Source: Deltaproteobacteria bacterium (GTDB lineage Bacteria; Desulfobacterota; Binatia; Binatales; Binataceae). Taken from it: a stretch of 27,860 nucleotides of DNA. Both the position numbers and the translations under genes were made by a program. Of the stretch, positions 10,564 to 17,303 are shown in pieces; the stretch's first letter is position 1; every line of letters begins with the position of its first letter. The stretch covers positions 1 through 27,860 of the forward strand of contig JAJZAG010000009.1 of assembly GCA_021799555.1 (NCBI GenBank), read 5' to 3'. Below the pieces are notes generated by a model. The model was not told the DNA's origin, made no database searches, and saw nothing but the letters and a program-made list of their open reading frames with translations.

Positions 10564-10674
10564 ATCCACAGATTGGACAGATTTCACCGATTAAAAGATT
10601 TTGACCAATCCGGATGGCTGCGCGCGCCGCGCGCCCAGCCATCCAATCTGTGCTAATCTGTGAAATCTGTGGAT
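10564..10674. repeat. compound palindrome with nested inverted repeats
   Basis: The outer arms are ATCCACAGATT followed by ACAGATTTCACCGATTA on the left (10564-10593), and CTAATCTGTGAAATCTGTGGAT on the right, ending at 10674. They pair imperfectly but extensively. Inside, GGATGGCTG (10612-10620) pairs perfectly with CAGCCATCC (10636-10644), around a CG-only 15-base loop. The outer arm looks like a dispersed ATCTGTGxAATCTGTGGAT intergenic repeat seen in many bacterial genomes (recalled, not searched). It lies between the antiporter stop and the polymerase start and may act as a transcript-end or stabilising structure. Confidence 0.75.
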
Positions 10675-10686
10675 TCTTCCTTCGCG

Positions 10687-13005
10687 ATGAATCAGTACAA
10701 CGAAATCGCGCGCCAGTTTTACGAAAACCGCCTCCTGTTCGGCGATCCTGCCGACGCCGGTATCGTCGCGCTCGAAATCGCCTCGCCGACCGAAATCGAC
10801 GTCTTCAAACGTATCGCCGGGAAAATCACCACCGAGCGCCGCCCGCTCCAGCTTTTTGTCCTCCTGAAGGATCTGGCGCATCTCGAAGGCTTCCGCCCGC
10901 CGGACCATCGCCTCGAAGCACGCACCCTCGCCGGCGATTTCGATTACCGCCATCTCATTACGCTCGGCTCGATCGACACGCTCGAAGCCCTCAAGCGCCA
11001 TCTGCGCACCGTGACCGGATTCACCCCCAACGCGCCTGGCGCGCCATACCTGGTGCTTTCCGATCCCGTCGAGCAACACCTGATGCTCTGCGGATCGACC
11101 TGCTTCATGGGACTCGAACTCGAAGACCTTGTCCGGATGCAGATCGATATCGAGACTTACATCTCAAAAGGCTTCGAGTTTCCCTCGGCCGCGCGCGAAG
11201 GCGACCGTGTGATCGCTATCTCGATCACCGACTCGTCCGGCTTTGAGCGACTGCTCAGGGGCATCGAGATGGACGAGCGCGCGATGCTCGAAGAACTGGT
11301 GCGAATCGTTCGCGAGCGCGACCCGGACGTTATCGAAGGCCACAACTTGTTCCGCTTCGATCTCGAATATCTCGAAACTCGCGCGCGGCGCAATCGCGTC
11401 AAACTCGCGCTCGGCCGCGGCGGCGGCCTGATGCGCGCGCGGGCCTCGCGCCTTCAAATCGCGGAGCGCTCGATTGCGTATCGCCGCTACGACATACCCG
11501 GCCGCAGCATTATCGATACCTGGATTCTCGCCCAGCACTACGATATCGCCAGCCGCGAGCTTGAAGGCTTCGGCCTCAAGCAACTCGCGCTCCATTTCGG
11601 CCTCGCCCGCAAGGATCGCGTGTACCTGGACGCCTCCCGGGTCAGCGAGATCTACGACCGCGATCCCGAGCGCTTGTTCGAGTATGCGCTCGACGACGCG
11701 CGCGAAACCCGGGCCCTCGCCGAGACGCTCTCGCCGAGCTACTTCGTGCAGGCGAGGATCTTTCCCTACTCGTACCAAAACGTCGTCCTGCGCGGGAACG
11801 CAACCCGAATCGACGCGCTCCTGATGCGCTCCTACCTCGCAGCGGGCCATTCGATTCCCGCAGCGGGCGAACCGGCGGCCGTCGCCGGCGGTTATACCGA
11901 GATGCGCCGATGCGGCGTCGCGCACGGAGTCTTGCATTGCGACGTGACCTCGCTCTATCCGTCGCTGATGCTCCAATACGGGCACGCTCCCGCCTCCGAC
12001 AAACTCGGCGTGTTCCTCAAGATGCTGGCCGATCTGCGCGCCTTTCGCGTCAAGGCCAAAAGCCTCGCGCGCGAATTCGAGGGCGCCGAGCGGCGTAACC
12101 TCGAAGCGCTTCAACAAACTTTCAAGATTCTGATCAATTCCTTTTACGGGTACCTCGGCTTCTCACTCGGCCATTTCAACGACTTCGTACAGGCCAATCA
12201 TGTTACCCGCCGCGGCCGCGATCTGATCCAGAGCGCCGTCGCCCAGCTCGAAACGATGGGCGCGCAGGTGATCGAAGTCGATACCGACGGGATCTACTTC
12301 GTGCCAGGGTCCGAAAGCGCTGCCGATCCCGCCGCCGCCGCTGAAGCGATTGTCGCAAACCTCGCGATCCCCGAGGGAATCAAGCTTGAAATCGATGGGC
12401 GTTACGCCGCGATGTTCTCTTACAAGATGAAGAACTACGTCCTGATGGACGCCGACGGCGCGATGACGATCCGCGGCTCGGGCCTCAAGTCGCGCGGTCT
12501 CGAACGCTTTCAGCGCCGCTTCATGCAAGAGATCTTTGAGCTTCTGATGACCGATCGGACCGCTGAGATTCCGGGGCGCTTCGAAGAATGGCGCACCCGC
12601 TTCGAGCGCCATCAAGTGCCCATCGAATATTTCATGAAAACCGAAACCCTGCAGGACTCGCTCGATAATTACCGCCAGAAGATCTCCGGCAAACGCAGAA
12701 ACCTTTCCGCCGCTTACGAACTCGCGCTCAAGTCCGCACGCCCCTACCAAAGCGGCGACCAGATCTCCTACTACGTGACCGGCCGCACCGCGCGCGTCAA
12801 AGTCGCCGAGGCGGCCCGGATGGCGTCCGAGTACGACCCCGCCGCGCCCGACGAAAATGTCGCTTACTACCAGGCCAAACTCGCCGACCTCTACGAGAAG
12901 TTCCGCCCCTTCATCGAACGCCCCGGCCTGTTCGCCACCGAAGCCGCGCCCGAATCCACCCAGCAGGAGATCTTCCCCGAATCAGAAGACGCCCCACGCG
13001 GGTGA
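10687..13005 (+). CDS. family-B DNA polymerase with 3'-5' exonuclease
   Basis: A 772-residue family-B DNA polymerase. Exonuclease motifs: Exo I QIDIETY (Asp154, Glu156), Exo II HNLFRFD (Asn220, Asp225), Exo III YALDD (Tyr333, Asp337). Polymerase motifs: A DVTSLYPS (Asp419), B KILINSFYG (Lys480, Asn484, Tyr487), C VDTDGIYF (Asp532, Asp534), plus a K-x-Y block (YKMKNY). All catalytic residues are intact, so both activities are expected. Motif C reads DTDG rather than the common DTDS, and the A-to-B interval is short (about 60 residues). Length is close to E. coli Pol II, but similarity looks nearer to archaeal/bacterial PolB of environmental genomes. ATG 10687 is used; an in-frame start at 10660 would lie in the palindrome. 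Role in repair or bypass synthesis is inference. Confidence 0.92.
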   Translation: MNQYNEIARQFYENRLLFGDPADAGIVALEIASPTEIDVFKRIAGKITTERRPLQLFVLLKDLAHLEGFRPPDHRLEARTLAGDFDYRHLITLGSIDTLEALKRHLRTVTGFTPNAPGAPYLVLSDPVEQHLMLCGSTCFMGLELEDLVRMQIDIETYISKGFEFPSAAREGDRVIAISITDSSGFERLLRGIEMDERAMLEELVRIVRERDPDVIEGHNLFRFDLEYLETRARRNRVKLALGRGGGLMRARASRLQIAERSIAYRRYDIPGRSIIDTWILAQHYDIASRELEGFGLKQLALHFGLARKDRVYLDASRVSEIYDRDPERLFEYALDDARETRALAETLSPSYFVQARIFPYSYQNVVLRGNATRIDALLMRSYLAAGHSIPAAGEPAAVAGGYTEMRRCGVAHGVLHCDVTSLYPSLMLQYGHAPASDKLGVFLKMLADLRAFRVKAKSLAREFEGAERRNLEALQQTFKILINSFYGYLGFSLGHFNDFVQANHVTRRGRDLIQSAVAQLETMGAQVIEVDTDGIYFVPGSESAADPAAAAEAIVANLAIPEGIKLEIDGRYAAMFSYKMKNYVLMDADGAMTIRGSGLKSRGLERFQRRFMQEIFELLMTDRTAEIPGRFEEWRTRFERHQVPIEYFMKTETLQDSLDNYRQKISGKRRNLSAAYELALKSARPYQSGDQISYYVTGRTARVKVAEAARMASEYDPAAPDENVAYYQAKLADLYEKFRPFIERPGLFATEAAPESTQQEIFPESEDAPRG

Positions 13006-13116
13006 GCGTGCCATACTCCCGCCCAGTAAAAGGTAAGGCCCCCCAACCCGCCCTAGCTGTGGCTACTCCCGTAGTGTGATGTCCCGTAAATAAGTTGAGC
13101 GATTATGCCCGTCGTC
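13006..13116. other. spacer between polymerase gene and IS remnant
   Basis: No gene is seen. The stretch at 13078-13099 (TGATGTCCCGTAAATAAGTT and two more bases) looks like an insertion-sequence tip, but no partner end or transposase for it was found in the window. Confidence 0.3.
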
Positions 13117-13236
13117 CTGAGAGTTTGTGAAGGAATTGATTCTGATTTGGGTATCGGTTGAGGGTGGCGGCGGAAAAGATCGATCTCGATTGGCGTGGAC
13201 GGTTGGTGCGCGGGATTCATGGGGTTGAGGGCGTAG

Positions 13237-13350
13237 TCACAGCCAGCCCAAGCGGATGCAGCGCATCAGATTGTAGGTGAGTACGGCGAGCAGCGTCATG
13301 CTGGTGACCTTGGCAAGGCCTCGCACCAGCAGCCTGTCCAGCCCGCGCCA
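13237..13350 (-). pseudogene. IS1182-like transposase, C-terminal tail fragment
   Basis: This frame reads WRGLDRLLVRGLAKVTSM and then LLAVLTYNLMRCIRLGWL before TGA at 13237-13239. RGLxKV followed by a leucine-rich NLxR helix is the usual C-terminal end of IS1182/IS5-type DDE transposases. It is in a different frame from the N-terminal fragment and lacks the preceding catalytic core. About 105 bases separate it from the left terminal repeat. Confidence 0.65.
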
Positions 13351-13492
13351 GCGCGGTGATGCTGCGACCGTCGTGCGCCAACTCGACGAGTCGCCGCCGA
13401 TATTCCGGTGCGTATGGTGGATGGGTTCGCGGCATTGGGTAATCTCCTCTTCCTTATTCCCCAACACCCTCTACTGAAACGGGGTAGCTCCA
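13351..13492 (-). pseudogene. IS3-type element left end and OrfA start, truncated
   Basis: An ATG at 13435 on the minus strand opens MPRTHPPYAPEYRRRLVEL and reaches about residue 28. This is a typical N-terminus of IS3-family OrfA (helix-turn-helix transposase subunit), and it has GAAGAGGAGA just upstream. Ahead of it, TGGAGCTACCCCGTTTCAG at 13474-13492 resembles an IS3 terminal repeat and begins exactly where the IS1182-like coding frame loses its homology. After about residue 28 the frame changes to the IS1182 tail. It is best read as an IS3 insertion that was mostly removed by a later deletion. Confidence 0.5.
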
Positions 13493-13831
13493 GTCGCTGA
13501 GGGTGTGATAGTTCACGCTTACTCCGCCACAGATCCAGCGGTAAGCGCTGTGGGCTTCGCACAGACGTGCGATCTCACGGGCGCTGTTCACCCCTTGGCT
13601 GATCGCATACAGCCACAGTGCGAGCAGCATTCGCGGATTGCTGGCAGCGCGGCCGGCCACTCCTTCGCGGGCCCTGATGAGCTCGCAAAACCGGCTCAGA
13701 TCCATCGTCTCCAGCACCCGCCAGATCGCGCGCGCCGGATGCTCGGGATCGATCAAGCCTTCGATATCCGTGGGCTGAAGGATCAACTGTTTACGATTGG
13801 GTTCGGGCAGCCGCACCGCCTCTTCCATCAC
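13493..13831 (-). pseudogene. IS1182-like transposase, N-terminal fragment (DUF772)
   Basis: Starting at GTG/ATG 13831 (GGTGGAGGTGCGGTG upstream), the frame gives about 112 residues of a DUF772-type transposase N-terminus. PEPNRKQLILQPTDIEGLI, NPRMLLALWLYAISQGVNSA and YRWICGGVSVNYHTLSDW are characteristic. Homology stops at HTLSDW, where the IS3-like tip begins, and a stop follows at 13454. The catalytic DDE domain is absent. It cannot make an active transposase. Confidence 0.8.
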
Positions 13832-14011
13832 CGCACCTCCACCTCAAACCATCATCCCCCTTACGTCACAAAATGCGATGCTCAATACAAAAAATTCACA
13901 AACTCTGAGCGAATGCGAAGGAGCAACGTTAATCGCCGCACCTCGATGACGCTGCCCTCGCTTCTTAATCCGGCCTCCGAATCGGCCCGGGTGGCGGCGA
14001 AGCATCACGGC

Positions 14012-14150
14012 CCAGGAAATCTCTGCACAAGTGTGATGCTCCGTTCTCTCGCGGATGGTTGCCGCACATATAGCCTCGGGATTCCTCGCGCGCCAGACAA
14101 CTCAGACGCGCAGTAATCACACGGGTTGGCCTTGTGCAAAGGTTTCCTGG
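14012..14150. mobile_element. MITE-like unit with 20-bp terminal inverted repeats
   Basis: CCAGGAAATCTCTGCACAAG (14012-14031) and CTTGTGCAAAGGTTTCCTGG (14131-14150) are inverted repeats with 18 of 20 matches around 99 bases of non-coding DNA. The size, end symmetry and lack of a gene fit a non-autonomous miniature element. The ends recall IS5-group tips (memory only). No target duplication is apparent at the borders. The rest of the 13910-14228 gap shows no gene. Confidence 0.5.
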
Positions 14151-14228
14151 AGGCGATGACCCAAGATCTCGCGCGGACAGATTTTCGCGGAGCAGGCCAC
14201 CGCAGCGAAGCATCCCCTGCGCGGAAAT

Positions 14229-15152
14229 CTAACTCTTGATTGATTGGAGCGTTTCTTCGAGGGCGCGCGCGACCTGATCGACGGTGAGCGCCGCTAAATT
14301 TGCGGTTTGAAGAGTCCGGACCTGGCCGACCGGACGCCATCGCGACGGGTCCGTTGGTCCGAAGATTACGACGCCTTTGGCGCCGGCGGCCGCGGCCAGA
14401 TGTGACACTCCCGAATCGTTGCCGACGAATGCCGCCGCGACGGCGCAGAGCGCGGCCACCGACGCGAGCGGCAGGCCGGTGAGAATCACAAGGCCGGTGC
14501 GCTGAAAGATCGGCGCGAGGGTGTCCTCAGCCGGCCCAAGTATCGCGAGCGCGCGCATCGCGAGGTCTTTTTCAACGATCCGCGCCAGAGCTACGAAGCG
14601 CTCGGCGCTCCAGTTCTTTCGCGTGCTGCCGCTACCGGGAAGGAGTATGACGAACTTGCGCGGCGCGACGCCAACGCGCGCGAGTATATCGTGGGCGGAC
14701 TTGCGATCGCCCGGGGTGAGATCGATGCGTGATTCGACGGGACAGGCCGGCGCGCCGATCGAGCGCAAATAAAGCTCCGCGATATGACCCTCGCCGGGCG
14801 GGCGGAAGCGATGGAACGTTAGCGCGCCGCCGGACGCGCGCTCGAGTCCGCGTCGATATGCGGCGTCGTCGAAGGCGAAGAACGAGAGGATTTCATCGAA
14901 TTCGCCGAAGAATTTCCGAGCGGTCGAATCGGCTTCGGCCGCGTCCTCGGAGAACAGGCTCGTCACCTCGCGCCGATCGATCGAATAACTCCGCGCGATG
15001 CCCATCCGGGCGGCGGCGAGTTCGGCAAGTTCCGCGCGCGCCATCAGATCGACGACCGCGCCGGGGCGCATCCGCGCGAGCGCGCGAATCGCAGGTCCGG
15101 CGCAAATCAAATCGCCAAGTGCGCCCGGAAATATGACGAGGATTCGCTTCAA
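14229..15152 (-). CDS. glycosyltransferase family 9 (heptosyltransferase-like)
   Basis: A 307-residue GT-B glycosyltransferase of family 9, which includes ADP-heptose:LPS heptosyltransferases. The N-terminal domain begins KRILVIFPGALGDLICAGPA with the family's Gly-Asp acceptor loop. The C-terminal donor domain has LLPGSGSTRKNW and FVGNDSGVSHLAAAAG, with the Asp and Gly/Ser of the nucleotide-sugar site. The start is TTG 15152: an in-frame TAG lies two codons upstream and the next Met is beyond the first motif. It lacks a typical ribosome site. It is divergent from cysK, 114 bases apart, and its downstream side abuts the mobile-element region. Cell-envelope LPS core synthesis is likely; acceptor unknown. 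Confidence 0.85.
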   Translation of the reverse strand: MKRILVIFPGALGDLICAGPAIRALARMRPGAVVDLMARAELAELAAARMGIARSYSIDRREVTSLFSEDAAEADSTARKFFGEFDEILSFFAFDDAAYRRGLERASGGALTFHRFRPPGEGHIAELYLRSIGAPACPVESRIDLTPGDRKSAHDILARVGVAPRKFVILLPGSGSTRKNWSAERFVALARIVEKDLAMRALAILGPAEDTLAPIFQRTGLVILTGLPLASVAALCAVAAAFVGNDSGVSHLAAAAGAKGVVIFGPTDPSRWRPVGQVRTLQTANLAALTVDQVARALEETLQSIKS

Positions 15153-15266
15153 TTGCTACGGCGGCGGCGCGAAGCCGCTCATGGCGGAAAGGATAGCATC
15201 GCGGCGGCGCGATGCGCTGCGCGGTGGTGTCGCATGACAAGGGGGTTTACGGCTAGAATTGCGGCC

Positions 15267-16202
15267 ATGCCCGTAAGCGTCGCACACTCGCCGCTCGACT
15301 TAATCGGCCATACGCCGGTGCTTCGTCTCAACCGTATCCCCGGTAAAGATGACGCCGAAATGTGGGCCAAGCTTGAAAACTACAATCCCGGTGGCAGTGT
15401 CAAGGATCGGATCTGTCTTGCGATGATCGAAGCCGCCGAAAAAGCGGGCCGGATAAAGCCCGGCGACACGATCGTTGAGCCAACTTCCGGCAACACCGGA
15501 ATCGGATTGGCGCTGGTCGCCGCGGTCAAGGGCTACAAGTTGATCCTGACGATGCCGGACACGATGAGCGAGGAGCGGCGCTCGCTCCTGGTCGCGTACG
15601 GCGCGAAGCTGGTGCTGACGCCCGATACGCGGGGGATGCATGGCGCGATCGCGAAGGCCGAAGAGTTGGTGAAGGAAAATCCGCGCTACTTCATGCCGCA
15701 GCAATTCAGTAACCCGGCCAATCCCGAGATGCACTACCGCACCACCGGACCGGAGCTGGTCGAACAGGTGCCGCGAATCGATGCGTTTGTTGCCGGGGTG
15801 GGCACGGGCGGCACGATCACGGGAACCGGCCGCTACTTGCACGAGCATTGTGCTAACAAGGTCACCGTGGTTGCGGTCGAACCTAAGAACTCGCCGGTGC
15901 TGTCGGGAGGCGAGGCGGGTTTTCACAAGATTCAGGGAATCGGCGCAGGCTTCGTCCCGAAAAATCTGGACACGAAAGCCTATGACGAAATAATCACGGT
16001 CAGCGATGAAGACGCGGCGATATACACACGGCGGCTCGCGCGCGAGGAAGGAATCTTGGTCGGCATCTCGTCGGGCGCGAATTGCTGCGCGGCGCTCCAG
16101 GTCGCCAAGCGGCTTGGACGGGGAAAGACGGTGGTAGCAGTGTTCTGCGACACGGGCGAGCGCTATCTTACGACCGACCTGTTTCAGGCTGAAGGCATTT
16201 GA
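15267..16202 (+). CDS. cysK: cysteine synthase (O-acetylserine sulfhydrylase)
   Basis: A 311-residue PLP enzyme that makes cysteine from O-acetylserine and sulfide. The PLP lysine is Lys46 in NPGGSVKDR. The substrate loop PTSGNTGIGLA, the phosphate-binding GVGTGGTITGTGRY and the C-terminal GISSGANCCAA all match CysK. The length is standard. ATG 15267 (MPVSVAHSPLDLIGHTPVL) is chosen because the family starts this way; the frame is open upstream to 15153 but without support. The next gene, larE, begins five bases after the stop, so the two are probably coupled. CysM is an alternative family label. Confidence 0.94.
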   Translation: MPVSVAHSPLDLIGHTPVLRLNRIPGKDDAEMWAKLENYNPGGSVKDRICLAMIEAAEKAGRIKPGDTIVEPTSGNTGIGLALVAAVKGYKLILTMPDTMSEERRSLLVAYGAKLVLTPDTRGMHGAIAKAEELVKENPRYFMPQQFSNPANPEMHYRTTGPELVEQVPRIDAFVAGVGTGGTITGTGRYLHEHCANKVTVVAVEPKNSPVLSGGEAGFHKIQGIGAGFVPKNLDTKAYDEIITVSDEDAAIYTRRLAREEGILVGISSGANCCAALQVAKRLGRGKTVVAVFCDTGERYLTTDLFQAEGI

Positions 16203-16207
16203 ACGGT

Positions 16208-17044
16208 ATGACCGCGATCACGCCCGAGCTATCGGCCAAGCTTGAAAATTTGCGGGGAATATTCGCGCCGATGCGGTCGGTGATCGTCGCGTTTTCGGGC
16301 GGCGTCGATTCGACTTTCGTCCTCAAAGTCGCGCACGATGCGATCGGCGATCGCGTGTTGGCGCTCACGACCACTTCGCCGACGATGCCCGAGCAGGATC
16401 GTGCGACGGCGCTTAAGATGGCGGCGCGGATCGGCGCGCGCCATCTGGTTGTCGAATCGAACGAGCTCGAAATTCCGGGTTACGCGCAAAATCCGCTGAA
16501 TCGATGCTACCTGTGCAAGTCGAATCTGTTCACGGTCTGCGAGGCGAAGGCGCTGGAGCTTGGAATCGAAGAGATCGCCGACGGGCTTAACCTCGACGAT
16601 CTGCACGATTACCGTCCCGGCATGAAAGCGGCCTCCGAGAAGCGCGTGCGTCATCCGCTCGTCGAAGCCGGGCTGGACAAGGCCGGGATACGCGCACTAT
16701 CGCGCGCGATGGACCTCGAGACGTGGGATCGCCCGGCGTCGCCGTGCCTGTCGTCGCGCTTTCCCTACGGCACCGCGATCACGCCCGAAGGGTTGCGCAT
16801 GGTCGCTGCGGGTGAGGACGTTTTACACGGGCTGGGATTTCGGATTGCGCGGGTGCGCTACCATGGGGACGTTGCGCGGCTCGAGATCGAGCAAGCCGAG
16901 ATCGCGCGGATCTTCGAGCCGGTAGTGCGCGAGATAGTGGATCGGGAGTTCAAGAAGATCGGGTTTCGTTTCGTGGCGGTTGATTTGCGCGGCTTTCGCT
17001 CGGGCTCGCTCAACGAAGGAATCGTGTCGGTCGCGAGATCCTGA
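16208..17044 (+). CDS. larE: LarE-family ATP-dependent sulfur transferase
   Basis: A 278-residue PP-loop ATPase of the LarE family. LarE activates pyridinium biscarboxylate mononucleotide by adenylation and gives up sulfur to it in the making of the nickel-pincer cofactor. The P-loop SGGVDS is at residues 30-35. Cysteines are at Cys100 and Cys103 (RCYLCK) and Cys180 (ASPCLSS); Cys180 occupies the place of the sacrificial cysteine. Some LarEs use several conserved cysteines to hold a 4Fe-4S cluster; whether this is that type is inference. No larB, larC or larA is in the window. ATG 16208 is preferred over TTG 16199. It sits five bases after cysK, suggesting a shared transcript. Confidence 0.87.
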   Translation: MTAITPELSAKLENLRGIFAPMRSVIVAFSGGVDSTFVLKVAHDAIGDRVLALTTTSPTMPEQDRATALKMAARIGARHLVVESNELEIPGYAQNPLNRCYLCKSNLFTVCEAKALELGIEEIADGLNLDDLHDYRPGMKAASEKRVRHPLVEAGLDKAGIRALSRAMDLETWDRPASPCLSSRFPYGTAITPEGLRMVAAGEDVLHGLGFRIARVRYHGDVARLEIEQAEIARIFEPVVREIVDREFKKIGFRFVAVDLRGFRSGSLNEGIVSVARS

Positions 17045-17303
17045 GCGATTCCGGTGCTGCGCCGGCGTCACGCTGGCGGGTTGATCGCCGCCGTCCGTCG
17101 GCGATAGTGGCAGGTCCGCGGTCCGTTGTATCCAAGATCGGGGGACTCGAAGCGGAGGCGGCGGGGAGGGGTTTCTGGCAAACGGCGCCCAATACGATCG
17201 TTCTGAACAGGAAAGCGCGGAATCGACCGCACGCCCCGTCAGCGTTACTGCATTCCGTAACGAAGACGAATATACCACCGCTTCGGCCGCGGTCGCGGTA
17301 TCG

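Larger units (their letters stand above)
13117..13909 (-). mobile_element. decayed IS1182-like element with matching terminal repeats
   Basis: CTGAGAGTTTGTGAA at 13117-13131 and TTCACAAACTCTGAG at 13895-13909 are inverted copies with 14 of 15 matches. Between them lie, on the minus strand, the N-terminal third of an IS1182-like transposase, a fragment of an IS3-type element, and the C-terminal tail of the first transposase. The element is about 793 bp, roughly half of a full IS1182 element, so the centre with the catalytic core is lost. No clear target-site duplication was found next to the ends. It cannot transpose by itself but could be mobilised by an intact relative. Confidence 0.75.

Noticed and set aside
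9366..10565. 399-codon reverse frame opposite the antiporter
   Set aside because: Low-complexity charged translation typical of an antisense shadow; the forward gene has clear family motifs.
11164..12117. 317-codon reverse frame inside the polymerase gene
   Set aside because: Antisense to the exonuclease and polymerase motifs; no own motifs.
13078..13099. Possible insertion-sequence tip after the polymerase gene
   Set aside because: Looks like an IS end from memory, but no inverted partner or transposase was found, so no element is called.
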